From positions 124,001 to 188,000 of the forward strand of contig VWVY01000003.1 of NCBI GenBank assembly GCA_009846685.1: DNA of 64,000 nt, written 5' to 3'. A program made the position numbers and the translations under genes. The stretch comes from Rhizobiales bacterium SYSU XM002. Lineage in GTDB: Bacteria; Pseudomonadota; Alphaproteobacteria; Rhizobiales; Beijerinckiaceae. Shown piece by piece: positions 27,820 through 36,297 of the stretch. Every line of letters starts with the position of its first letter. Positions within the stretch are counted from its first letter, which is position 1. The notes below the pieces were generated by a model. The model was not told the DNA's origin and searched no databases. It was given only the letters and a program-made list of their open reading frames with translations.

Positions 27820-30090
27820 TCAGAACGACAATTCGGCGGCACCGGCGAAGTCCGCCAGATCCGCACGCATCCGGGGCGCCTCGACGCCCTCCGCAAGGCG
27901 GGTCGCCACGAATTCCTGCAACGCCGTCACATCGATAGCCCGGACCAGCGCCTTGATCGGGCCGATACCCGAGGGTGACATCGAGAACGAGCGGAAGCCA
28001 AGTCCGAGCAGCGCCATCGCCTCCAAGGGCTTGCCGGCCATCTCGCCGCAGATGCTCACGCGCTTGCCCCGCTCGTTTGCGAGCGCCGCCACGCGCCCCA
28101 GCGCACGAAGGAAGGCGGGGTGAAGCGGATCGAACCGGGTCGAGACCAACGCGTTATCGCGATCGACCGCGAACATGAACTGCATCAGGTCATTGGTGCC
28201 GATCGAGATGAAATCGACCCTGTCGATGATCCGTTCGAGGTCGAACAGCAGCGAGGGTACCTCTAGCATTACACCAAGATGCACCTGCTTCGGCCCCGCC
28301 TGCGAGAGACGCTTCTGCCGCTCGCGTTCGCGTAGCAGCATCGCTCGCGCGGCCTCGAATTCCTCGACCGTCGCCACCATCGGCAGCATGATCCGGAGTT
28401 CACGCTCCCGCGCTGCGTTGAGCAGCGCACGGAACTGGGTACGCAGCAGCGCCGGACGGTCGAGCCCGACACGCACCGCGCGCCAGCCAAGCGCGGGGTT
28501 TTCTTCCTCGATCTTCTTGAGATACGGCAGCACCTTATCGCCGCCGATATCGAGCGTGCGGAAGGTTACGGGTTTGCGTCCCGCGATATCGATGATCGTG
28601 CGGTAGAGTGCTTCCTGCTGCTGCGCCCGCGGCAGCGACGGCGCGACCATGAACAGGATTTCGGTGCGGAATAACCCAACGCCAGCAGCACCGGTTTCGT
28701 CCAGGTTGGGGAGATCGACAAGAAGCCCGGCATTGAGCTGGAGATCGATGGCAACGCCGTCCTTCGTCACCGGAGGCTTATCACGCAGCGCTCGATACTG
28801 CTCCTGCCGCCGCGCACGCAGTCGCGCCCGCTCGGCGTAAGCCGTTTGCACATCGGGCTGCGGTCGGATCTGAACCTCGCCGGCATGGCCGTCGATGATG
28901 ATGGCATCACCCGGTTCGACAAGACCAACGATCCCTTCCGCCTTGCCGACGGCGGGAATGCCGAGCGCGCGGGCGACAATCGCGACATGGCTCGTCGAGC
29001 CGCCCTCTTCGAGGATAAGGCCGCGCAGCCTGAGCCGCTGGTATTCGAGCAGTGCCGCCGGTCCCATCGCCCGGGCGACGAGAATCGCGTTCTCGGGCAG
29101 GTTTTCCGCAGCAAGCGTGAAGGCCGTTCCGGTGAGCTGATGCAGAAGCCGGTTCGCGAGATCGTCGAGATCGTGCAGCCGCTCGCGCAGGTAGGGGTCG
29201 GTCTGGCGAAGCAGGCGGGCACGGACGTCCGATTGCACGCGTTCAACCGCCGCCTCGGCCGTAAGACCGGTGTTCACGGCCTCCTGCAGGCGGCGGATCC
29301 AGCCGCGATCATTGGCGAACATGCGGAAGGTTTCGAGCACGTCGCGGTGTTCACCGGCATGGCTGAGCCCGCCCGAATCGACGAGGTCGTCGATCGACGC
29401 GCGGAGCTGTTCCAGCGCCTCCTGCAGCCTGCGGGATTCCAGTTCCGGATCGTCGGCGACGAGATTTTTGATCTCGACGCGTGGCTCATGCAACACAACA
29501 TGCCCAAGGCCGATACCGTCGGAAATCGGTTCGGCCTTGAGCTGCAACGGACGGCGGATGACTGTGCCGCCCGAGCCCGGCCGCGCGAGCGCTTCAAGTT
29601 CGCCACCGGCGACCATCTCCGCGAGCACCATCGCGGTGGTCTGGAGCGCCTCCACCTCCTCCTCGGTGTAGACGCGCGCCGCGCGGTTCTGCACGACCAG
29701 AACGCCAATCGCATTGCCGCCGCGCAGGATCGGCACGCCGAGAAAGGAATTGTAGATCTCCTCACCCGTCTCAGGGCGATAAGAGAACGAGGGGTGCTGG
29801 TGCGCGTCGGAAAGCGAAAGCGGCTGCGCCTCGCGCGCGATGAGGCCGACGAGACCCTCGTCCATGCGCATGGTGGTCAGATGGACGGCCTCGCGGTTGA
29901 GGCCCTCGGTGGCGTAAAGTTCGAGCGTATTGTCCGCCCGCGCGACATAGACCGAGCAGACCTCCGCGACCATGTTGCTGGCGATGAGCACGACAATGCG
30001 ATCGAGCCGCTCCTGCGCGCTGGCAGGCTCGCTCATCACCTCGCGCAGACGGCGCAGCAGAACGCGAGGACCGCCGAGGGCTCCACGCAT
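27820..30090 (-). CDS. ptsP: Phosphoenolpyruvate-protein phosphotransferase, nitrogen PTS (EI-Ntr)
   Basis: 756 residues. An N-terminal GAF domain (~25-165) marks the EI-Ntr type rather than the sugar PTS enzyme I. The phosphorylated histidine (about 368) lies in GGSTSHVAIVARALGIPA, followed by the PEP-binding TIM barrel with GLFRTEILFM and the C-terminal SICGEMAGK. It starts the PtsP-PtsO-PtsN relay that reports nitrogen and carbon state and affects K+ transport and PHB levels. The start at 30090 has an AAGGA ribosome binding site; the ATG at 30108 has none. Confidence 0.95.
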   Translation of the reverse strand: MRGALGGPRVLLRRLREVMSEPASAQERLDRIVVLIASNMVAEVCSVYVARADNTLELYATEGLNREAVHLTTMRMDEGLVGLIAREAQPLSLSDAHQHPSFSYRPETGEEIYNSFLGVPILRGGNAIGVLVVQNRAARVYTEEEVEALQTTAMVLAEMVAGGELEALARPGSGGTVIRRPLQLKAEPISDGIGLGHVVLHEPRVEIKNLVADDPELESRRLQEALEQLRASIDDLVDSGGLSHAGEHRDVLETFRMFANDRGWIRRLQEAVNTGLTAEAAVERVQSDVRARLLRQTDPYLRERLHDLDDLANRLLHQLTGTAFTLAAENLPENAILVARAMGPAALLEYQRLRLRGLILEEGGSTSHVAIVARALGIPAVGKAEGIVGLVEPGDAIIIDGHAGEVQIRPQPDVQTAYAERARLRARRQEQYRALRDKPPVTKDGVAIDLQLNAGLLVDLPNLDETGAAGVGLFRTEILFMVAPSLPRAQQQEALYRTIIDIAGRKPVTFRTLDIGGDKVLPYLKKIEEENPALGWRAVRVGLDRPALLRTQFRALLNAARERELRIMLPMVATVEEFEAARAMLLRERERQKRLSQAGPKQVHLGVMLEVPSLLFDLERIIDRVDFISIGTNDLMQFMFAVDRDNALVSTRFDPLHPAFLRALGRVAALANERGKRVSICGEMAGKPLEAMALLGLGFRSFSMSPSGIGPIKALVRAIDVTALQEFVATRLAEGVEAPRMRADLADFAGAAELSF

Positions 30091-30276
30091 ACGAGCATCC
30101 TTTCCCATGCCAGCAGCGGGCGCCTGAGCCGCCCGGCCACGGAGCAGGCGCGGACAAGAATCCGGCCTTTCCTTTTTGAGCTACAATGCCGGAAGGCCGA
30201 CGCGCAAGCCTTGTCGTGAAGGCAGGCGGGCCGGCCGCGATTCGGCTGCGGATTTAATGCGGTATGCCGGCGCGAC

Positions 30277-31533
30277 TCAGGCCGCGTCGAGACCGTAAAG
30301 CGAATGCAGAGTGCGAACAGCGAGTTCGGTATAGGCAACGTCAATCAGCACCGAGAACTTGATCTCGGAGGTCGTGATCGCACGAATGTTGATGCCGCGA
30401 TCCGCGAGTGCCTTGAAAGCCTTGGCCGCGACGCCGGCATGGGAGCGCATGCCGACGCCGATGGCCGAGATTTTCGCCACGTCCTGCACGCCCTGGAGCA
30501 GTTCGTAGCCAATCTCGTCCTTCCGCTTCTCGATCACATCCATCGCACGGGCATAATCGGCGGAAGGCACGGTGAAGGTGATGTCGGTCGTCTTGCCATC
30601 CGCCGAGACGTTCTGGACGATCATGTCAACGACGATCGAGGCATCGGCGAGCGGCTCGAACACGGCCGCTGCGACGCCCGGCTTGTCCGCCACCTGCCGC
30701 AGCGTGATCTGCGCCTCGTCTTTGGAATAGGCGATACCCGTGACAACCGGTTGTTCCATGATTTCTTCCTCAGCGCAGATCAGCGTGCCCGGCGACGACT
30801 GGGCGGGATTGTCGAAACTCGAGCGGACATAGGTCCGCACATTATGCACCATCGCGAGCTCGACCGAGCGCACCTGAAGCACCTTGGCGCCGAGCGAGGC
30901 CATTTCCAGCATTTCCTCGAACGCGACCTTGTCGAGCCGCTTCGCCTTGGGAACGATACGCGGATCGGTCGTGTAGACGCCGTCGACATCGGTGTAGATG
31001 TCGCAGCGCTCGGCCTTCAGCGCCGCCGCAACCGCGACAGCCGAGGTGTCGGAACCGCCGCGCCCGAGCGTCGCGATGCGTCCGGTCTTCGGTTCAATCC
31101 CCTGAAACCCGGCGATCACCGCAACCGCGCCGTCTTCAGCAAAGCTCTTCAGGATACCGGAGCCATCGATCTCGCCGATGCGGGCCGAGCCATGCTGGGT
31201 ATCGGTCCGGAGCGGCATCTGCCAGCCCTGCCATGAGCGCGCCTTGAGCCCGATCGCCTGCAGGCAGATCGCGAGCAGCCCGCTCGTCACCTGTTCCCCA
31301 GAGGCGACGACGGTATCGTATTCGCGCTGGTCATAGAGCGGCGAAGCCTCTTTTACCCAGGCCACGAGTTCGTTGGTCTTGCCCGACATCGCCGAGACGA
31401 CGACCGCGACGTCATAACCGGCCTCGACCTCGCGCTTGACGTGCTGCGCCACATTCTTGATGCGCTCGACATTGGCTACCGAAGTGCCACCGAACTTCAT
31501 CACGAGCCGGGGGCGAGGGGAAGAACTTTGCAT
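30277..31533 (-). CDS. lysC: Aspartate kinase
   Basis: 418 residues. The amino acid kinase signature MKFGGTSVAN is at residue ~12, with GRGGSDTSAVAVAAAL further on and two C-terminal ACT domains (~265-415) for allosteric control. It phosphorylates aspartate at the head of lysine, threonine and methionine synthesis. ATG 31533 was chosen over 31554 since GAAGG precedes it and it matches the family's N-terminus. ptsP is downstream after 186 bp with no recognisable element. Confidence 0.97.
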   Translation of the reverse strand: MQSSSPRPRLVMKFGGTSVANVERIKNVAQHVKREVEAGYDVAVVVSAMSGKTNELVAWVKEASPLYDQREYDTVVASGEQVTSGLLAICLQAIGLKARSWQGWQMPLRTDTQHGSARIGEIDGSGILKSFAEDGAVAVIAGFQGIEPKTGRIATLGRGGSDTSAVAVAAALKAERCDIYTDVDGVYTTDPRIVPKAKRLDKVAFEEMLEMASLGAKVLQVRSVELAMVHNVRTYVRSSFDNPAQSSPGTLICAEEEIMEQPVVTGIAYSKDEAQITLRQVADKPGVAAAVFEPLADASIVVDMIVQNVSADGKTTDITFTVPSADYARAMDVIEKRKDEIGYELLQGVQDVAKISAIGVGMRSHAGVAAKAFKALADRGINIRAITTSEIKFSVLIDVAYTELAVRTLHSLYGLDAA

Positions 31534-31597
31534 CGTGGCCTTCGCAAGCATCAAAGCCGCCCGGAACGCTTTCGGGCTGGCAAAACGGGTCCGCGCG

Positions 31598-31627
31598 CGT
31601 ATAGAAGGCGTAAGGCCCCGAGGTCAA
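31598..31627 (-). promoter_or_regulatory. Probable lysC promoter with duplicated -35 segment
   Basis: On the minus strand TTGACC (31627-31622) and TATACG (31603-31598) are spaced by 18 bp. The 10-bp segment GATTGACCTC containing the -35 is repeated 13 bp upstream (31642-31633). Confidence 0.45.
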
Positions 31628-31679
31628 TCCATGAGGTCAATCGAGCCTTGGTTTTGGCGCGTTTCCGGGAGGGTTTTCC

Positions 31680-32435
31680 ATGCAGGCCAAGAGCGACCAT
31701 CACGATGCGCCCCTCGCCGACAAGGACGAGATAGCCCGTTTCAACGCACTCGCCGCCTCGTGGTGGGACCCGAACGGGCCGATGAAACCGCTCCACCGGC
31801 TCAACCCCGTACGGATCGGTTTTCTGAAAGATGCCTTCGCCGCGCATTTCGACCGCGACGGCAAGGCGATGCAGCCGTTCGGCGGGCTGAACCTTCTTGA
31901 TATCGGCTGCGGCGCTGGCCTCGTCGCTGAACCGATCGCGAGGCTCGGTTTCTCCGTCTCCGCCATCGACCTTGCCGAAGAGAACATCGCCGCCGCGAAA
32001 TCCCATGCCACGCTTGAAGGGTTGACCATCGACTACCGCGCGACACCGATCGAAAAACTGCCCGAGGCGCCAACCTACGACGCGATCACCCTCCTTGAAG
32101 TTGTCGAGCACGTGCCGGATGTTTCGGCTTTCGTCGCGGAAGCCGCGAAACGCCTCAAGCCCGGCGGGATGCTGATCGCCTCAACGCTGAACCGGACGAT
32201 GAAGGCCTATGCGCTGGCGATTTTCGGTGCGGAATATGTTCTGCGCTGGCTGCCTGTCGGCACGCATGACTGGAACAAGTTCGTCACGCCCGACGAACTC
32301 GACCACACCTTTGCCGATGCTGGTCTCCTGCCGAAAGAGCGTGCGGGGATGGTATTCAACCCGCTTGCCAATTCCTGGCGCCTCTCCGGCGATTGCGACG
32401 TCAATTACCTCGCGAGCGCGACCAAGCCGGATTAG
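31680..32435 (+). CDS. ubiG: Ubiquinone biosynthesis O-methyltransferase
   Basis: 251 residues. The N-terminal FNALAASWWDPNGPMKPLHRLNPVR is diagnostic of UbiG, followed by LDIGCGAGLVAEPIARLG and ISTLNRT-like ASTLNRTMKAY. It performs both O-methylations in ubiquinone synthesis. GGGAGG stands 7 nt before the start. Stop codon overlaps the convergent DUF1178 gene by 4 bp. Confidence 0.97.
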   Translation: MQAKSDHHDAPLADKDEIARFNALAASWWDPNGPMKPLHRLNPVRIGFLKDAFAAHFDRDGKAMQPFGGLNLLDIGCGAGLVAEPIARLGFSVSAIDLAEENIAAAKSHATLEGLTIDYRATPIEKLPEAPTYDAITLLEVVEHVPDVSAFVAEAAKRLKPGGMLIASTLNRTMKAYALAIFGAEYVLRWLPVGTHDWNKFVTPDELDHTFADAGLLPKERAGMVFNPLANSWRLSGDCDVNYLASATKPD

Positions 32436-32863
32436 TTCCGGTCATCGGGCAGCAGCGGCACAGCCATCACCTCGATACCCTCTTCGTTGAGCGCGCGCGC
32501 ATCTTCCTCGCTCGCCTGTCCGTAGATCGGCCGCTCCTCGGTCTCACCGTAGTGGATCTTGCGCGCTTCCTCGGCGAACCCGATGCCGACATCCTGGGCG
32601 TTGTCCCTCAGATGCTGGTGGAAGGCGCGCAGCATCGCCCGCGCCTGCGCCTCTTTCTCGCCCAGCATCGCGACCGGTTGCGCTTTGGTGCGCTCTTCCT
32701 TCACCGCAACGGCGGGCGCCATGACCTGTTTCTCGACCTTGGCCGAACCGCACTGCGGGCACGCAAGCAGCCCCCGTTCCGCTTGCTCCTCGAAAGCGGC
32801 ACTGTCGCGGAACCAGCTTTCGAACCCGTGCCCCGCCGTGCATTGGAGGGCGTAGCGGATCAT
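32432..32863 (-). CDS. DUF1178 family protein
   Basis: 143 residues. N-terminal MIRYALQC...HGFESWF and a CPQC pair near residue 35 suggest a small zinc ribbon together with Cys8. The C-terminal part contains FAEEARKIHYGETEERPIYG, the strongest family hallmark. Function unknown. It overlaps the upstream nitrilase gene by 4 bp. Confidence 0.88.
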   Translation of the reverse strand: MIRYALQCTAGHGFESWFRDSAAFEEQAERGLLACPQCGSAKVEKQVMAPAVAVKEERTKAQPVAMLGEKEAQARAMLRAFHQHLRDNAQDVGIGFAEEARKIHYGETEERPIYGQASEEDARALNEEGIEVMAVPLLPDDRN

Positions 32864-33711
32864 TCGGCAGCCTTGCTCGCGGGAAAGCCTGCCCGCGCAA
32901 CCTCGATCTGTCGTGTATGCTTGAGCGTCGGGATGCGTTGACGTGCCTCCACAACCTTGGCGGGATCGATCTCGGCGGTAAAAACCCCCGGCGCATCATC
33001 GCCTTCCGCGAGTACCCGCCCCCAGGGGTCGACGATGATCGAATGGCCGTAGGTCTCGCGGCCGTCCTCGTGCGTTCCGCCTTGTGCGGCGGAAATCATG
33101 AACGAACCGGTCTCGATCGCCCGCGCGCGTTGAAGCACGGTCCAGTGTGCTTCGCCCGTCTGGCGCGTAAAACAGGCCGGCGCGGTGAGAATATCGGCGC
33201 CGGCTTCGGCCAGCGCACGGAAGAGATAGGGGAAACGCAGATCGTAGCAGATGCCCATGCCGAGCGTTGCGTTGCCCAGCGGCGCAACAACCGCGCATTG
33301 TCCCGCGGAGTAGGTGTTGCTCTCGCGCCAACTCTCGCCATTCGGCAAATCGACGTCAAAGAGATGCAACTTGTCATACCGGGCGACGACCTCGCCGTCT
33401 GGCCCTACCAGCAGCCCGCGATTGGCGATCTTGTCGCCGGATTTCACCGCAAGCGAGCCGACATGAAACGTCACCCGCCTCGCCCGCGCGAAATCGCGCA
33501 CGGCGGCAAGCATCGGATCGTCGGCCTCGTCGCAGATCGCATCGAACAGCGCCGCACGATTGCGTTCGAGGATGTTTGACATCTCTGGCGATTGCAGGAA
33601 CGCCGCGCCCTCGCCGACCGCCTTACCTGCCAAGGCGAGCAGATCATCGATGTTGCGCGCGACCGAGCGGGTCGTACGCATCTGGAGAGCGGCAGCGCGG
33701 AACGGTTTCAT
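32860..33711 (-). CDS. Carbon-nitrogen hydrolase (nitrilase superfamily, Nit1-like)
   Basis: 283 residues. The catalytic triad appears as Glu43 (SPEMSN), Lys114 (RYDKLHLFDV) and Cys155 (GICYDLRFPYL). It belongs to the branch containing mammalian Nit1 and bacterial deaminated-glutathione amidases, so removal of deaminated glutathione is the likely role; that fits its glutaredoxin neighbour. In line with DUF1178, grxC and comF on the same strand. Confidence 0.9.
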   Translation of the reverse strand: MKPFRAAALQMRTTRSVARNIDDLLALAGKAVGEGAAFLQSPEMSNILERNRAALFDAICDEADDPMLAAVRDFARARRVTFHVGSLAVKSGDKIANRGLLVGPDGEVVARYDKLHLFDVDLPNGESWRESNTYSAGQCAVVAPLGNATLGMGICYDLRFPYLFRALAEAGADILTAPACFTRQTGEAHWTVLQRARAIETGSFMISAAQGGTHEDGRETYGHSIIVDPWGRVLAEGDDAPGVFTAEIDPAKVVEARQRIPTLKHTRQIEVARAGFPASKAAE

Positions 33712-33723
33712 GCCGCCATTGTC

Positions 33724-33981
33724 CTAGGCTTTGAGCAGCGGATCAAGCCCACCCCGCGCATCGAGGGCGTGCAGATCGTCGCTGCCCCCGATGTGCTGCC
33801 CGCCGATAAAGATCTGCGGCACGGTCGAACGACCATTGGCCTTCTTCGCCATCGCCCGTTGCCCCTCGGGGTCCGTCGTGACGTCGATCTCGGTGAAAAC
33901 CGCGCCCTTGCGGGTCAGCAGTGCCTTGGCGGCCTGGCAGTAAGGGCAATAGGACTTCGAATAGACGATAATCTCGGGCAT
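33724..33981 (-). CDS. grxC: Glutaredoxin 3
   Basis: 85 residues with the dithiol active site CPYC at 12-15, the cis-proline region STVPQIFIGG and the glutathione-binding GGSDDL. It reduces disulfides with glutathione, for example in ribonucleotide reductase. 12 bp separate it from each neighbour, so it is cotranscribed with comF and the nitrilase. Confidence 0.96.
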   Translation of the reverse strand: MPEIIVYSKSYCPYCQAAKALLTRKGAVFTEIDVTTDPEGQRAMAKKANGRSTVPQIFIGGQHIGGSDDLHALDARGGLDPLLKA

Positions 33982-33993
33982 GGGGTCTCGCGG

Positions 33994-34836
33994 TCAGGGT
34001 TGATCCTCGCCGCCACAGACGAGGGTAAAGGTCAGCACGTCGATGCGGGCCGCGCCCGCCTTGCGTAAGATATGGGCACAGGCATTCAAAGTTGAACCCG
34101 TCGTGCGGACATCGTCGATCACAACCACGCGACGACCCTCGAAACGGTTCGCATGGCGACTCGGTACGGCAAAGGCGCCGGCGAGGTTCTGCTGACGCTC
34201 GTTGCGACGGAGACCGACCTGCGCCCGCGTGCGCTTCACGCGTTCCAGCCCATCGATCACAACCTCGATTCCCGTTTCACGACCGATAAGCTGCGCGAGC
34301 AGCGCCGCCTGATTGTAGCGTCTCCGCCAGAGCCGGAGGCGATGCATCGGCACCGGCACGAGGATATCGGCCTCGGCGAGAACATCCTGCCCGGCCGACA
34401 CCATCATCCGCGCCATCAGGCGGGCGAGATCAAGCCGCTCGCCGTATTTGAACCGGCTGACGAGGTCCCGCGCCGGACCCTGATGCCGCGCCACCGCCCG
34501 ACCACGATCAAACCGCGGTGGATCGGCAATGGCGGCAGGCGAGAGCATGCCCGGACCGAAATCAATTGCGAAGGGTGTCCCCAACCGGTCGCAGAACGGC
34601 GCCGAAATCAGCGGCAAGTTTGTCCAACAACGAGCGCAGAGCGCATGCGGTTCGGCGGTCGCAGCCTCACAGGCCATGCACTGTGGGGGGTAGACGAGTG
34701 CAAGGGCGTCCCTTCCGAAACGGGAGAGCACTTTCCGCCAACGCGCGACGGTGCCGGAAGCGGCTTCGGTTTCCGCCACCGCGATGCTATGGGCGGGAGC
34801 AGCCCCCGGTCTCGGCTCGTCGCGCAAGGTTGTCAT
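33994..34836 (-). CDS. ComF family protein
   Basis: 280 residues if the first ATG is used. A four-cysteine zinc site (CMAC and CARC) lies at ~54-72 and a phosphoribosyltransferase-like PRPP loop (RVVVIDDVRTTGSTLNAC) near the C-terminus. Homologues take part in DNA uptake or processing, but the role outside transformation is unclear. The annotated ATG shares the CATG palindrome with the start codon of the divergent methyltransferase; a GTG about 29 codons inside is an alternative start. Confidence 0.88.
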   Translation of the reverse strand: MTTLRDEPRPGAAPAHSIAVAETEAASGTVARWRKVLSRFGRDALALVYPPQCMACEAATAEPHALCARCWTNLPLISAPFCDRLGTPFAIDFGPGMLSPAAIADPPRFDRGRAVARHQGPARDLVSRFKYGERLDLARLMARMMVSAGQDVLAEADILVPVPMHRLRLWRRRYNQAALLAQLIGRETGIEVVIDGLERVKRTRAQVGLRRNERQQNLAGAFAVPSRHANRFEGRRVVVIDDVRTTGSTLNACAHILRKAGAARIDVLTFTLVCGGEDQP

Positions 34837-35692
34837 GGCCCATCAGGTTCCCGAACTCTTCGATCCCGTCAAGGCGCGTCGTGGCGACGAGCGCGCACGT
34901 CGGCAGGGATTCGAACCGTTTCTGATCGACCGCGTGGGCGAAGACCTGATCGAGCGCCTCGCACCGGTGCTGCGCTCCTTCGCGCACCCGCTCGATTTCG
35001 CCACGCCGGATTTCCGCTTCGCCGATGCTCTGGCACGATCCGGCAAGATCGCAGGGAACGTCACGCGTCTCGGGGAAGACGCCGCGCTCACCCCGACTGC
35101 GCTGCCGGACATGGGAGAAAACGGCTTTGACCTCATCGCCTCCGGCATGATCCTGCACCGGATCAACGATCTGCCGGGGCTGCTTGCCCGTTTCCGTCGA
35201 GCGCTGCGACCGGACGGGATGCTGATCGCGGCCTTTCCGGGCGGCGATACGCTTGTGGAACTGCGAGACGTTCTGGTGCAGGCCGAAAGCGAAATTCGCG
35301 GTGCTGCGGGGCTGCGTGTCTTCCCGATGATCGATGTCCGCGCTGCGGGCCAACTGCTTCAACGCGCCGGGTTCGCGCTGCCGGTGGTGGATAGCGAACG
35401 GTTGACCGTGCGTTACGATACGCCCTTCGCCCTCATCCGCGATCTTCGCGCGATGGGCGCGACGGCGCTCGCCCTCAACCGGGCCGGGCAGCCACCACTC
35501 TCCCGGACGATCATCGCCCGTGCCGCCCAACTCTATGCCGAAAAATTCGCCGACCCCGACAAGCGCATCCGCGCGACGTTCGAGATCATCTGGGTATCCG
35601 GCTGGTCACCTCATGCCAGCCAGCAGCAACCCCTGAAGCCGGGCAGCGCTAAAATGCGCCTCGCTGACGTGTTGAACCCACCAGAAAAATGA
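34835..35692 (+). CDS. SAM-dependent methyltransferase, BioC/NDUFAF5-like
   Basis: 285 residues. The N-terminal ELFDPVKARRGDERARRQGF and the central NGFDLIASGMILHRINDLPGLLARFRRALRPDG are typical of the branch containing mitochondrial NDUFAF5 and bacterial BioC-like enzymes. Motif I is poorly preserved (FATPDFRFADALARSG), so catalysis is not certain. In other alphaproteobacteria this gene is also next to comF and grxC. AAGG stands 5 nt before ATG 34835. Confidence 0.85.
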   Translation: MAHQVPELFDPVKARRGDERARRQGFEPFLIDRVGEDLIERLAPVLRSFAHPLDFATPDFRFADALARSGKIAGNVTRLGEDAALTPTALPDMGENGFDLIASGMILHRINDLPGLLARFRRALRPDGMLIAAFPGGDTLVELRDVLVQAESEIRGAAGLRVFPMIDVRAAGQLLQRAGFALPVVDSERLTVRYDTPFALIRDLRAMGATALALNRAGQPPLSRTIIARAAQLYAEKFADPDKRIRATFEIIWVSGWSPHASQQQPLKPGSAKMRLADVLNPPEK

Positions 35693-35695
35693 GCG

Positions 35696-35872
35696 TTACT
35701 TGACGGCCTCGCGGATCGTCGTGCCGGCATTGGTCCACGAGGCCATGAACCCCTCGTAAAACCCCGGCCAGGCGGCCAGCAGCGCCGCCGCGATCATGGT
35801 GGCGATCATCGCGTATTCGATCGCGGTCGCGCCATCCTCGTCACGCCCGAAGCGTCGCAGAACTGCCTTCAT
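35696..35872 (-). CDS. Flp-family type IVb pilin
   Basis: 58 residues. The basic leader MKAVLRRFGRDEDG ends before ATAIEYAMIATMIAAALL, matching the prepilin peptidase site (G, then A at +1 and E at +5) and hydrophobic helix of Flp pilins. These polymerise into Tad pili for surface attachment. No cpa/tad genes are in the window. A strong GGAGG ribosome binding site supports the short start. It follows mutT by 26 bp and stops 3 bp from the convergent methyltransferase. Confidence 0.9.
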   Translation of the reverse strand: MKAVLRRFGRDEDGATAIEYAMIATMIAAALLAAWPGFYEGFMASWTNAGTTIREAVK

Positions 35873-35898
35873 CTCGCTCCCTCCGGCCCAGCCGGCTT

Positions 35899-36297
35899 CT
35901 AAAGGAGATCGATGAGCGCCGGTATGAGCGGCTCGTCCGCCGGTGGCATCGGGAAGTCCCTCAACCGTGCCGGCTTGACCCATCGGATCGCCTGATGCTC
36001 CACCGCCACGGGGGATCCTTCCCAGCGACGGCAAACGTAGAGTGGCATGAGGAGATGAAAATCCTCATAACGGTGGCTGGCGAAAGTCAGGGGTGCGAGG
36101 CAAGGCTCCTTAACCGTGATGGCCAGTTCCTCTGCAAGCTCGCGGATCAGCGTCTCCTCCGGCCGTTCGCCGGCCTCGACCTTGCCGCCGGGAAACTCCC
36201 AGAGCCCGGCGAGTTGCTTGCCTTCCGGCCGCTGCGCGATCAGCACGCGCCCGTCGGCATCGACGAGCGCCGCCGCAACGACAAGCAACAGCCTCAA
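35899..36297 (-). CDS. mutT: 8-oxo-dGTP diphosphatase MutT (Nudix)
   Basis: 132 residues. The Nudix box runs from [13 protein letters not shown] to RELAEELAI (the usual final Gly is Ala), preceded by the family's [11 protein letters not shown]. It removes oxidised dGTP from the nucleotide pool. Its start overlaps the argJ stop (ATGA), a pairing common in alphaproteobacteria. Confidence 0.94.
   Translation of the reverse strand: MRLLLVVAAALVDADGRVLIAQRPEGKQLAGLWEFPGGKVEAGERPEETLIRELAEELAITVKEPCLAPLTFASHRYEDFHLLMPLYVCRRWEGSPVAVEHQAIRWVKPARLRDFPMPPADEPLIPALIDLL

Noticed and set aside
34903-34925. A sequence resembling a tRNA T-arm (GGTTCGAATCCCTGCC on the minus strand)
   Set aside because: It lies in the conserved N-terminal coding part of the methyltransferase (RRQGFEPFL), and no acceptor stem, D-arm or anticodon arm could be placed around it.
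35696-36034. A longer 112-residue reading of the Flp pilin gene
   Set aside because: The extra N-terminus overlaps mutT and would place the prepilin leader internally; the short start has a strong ribosome binding site and a proper leader peptide.
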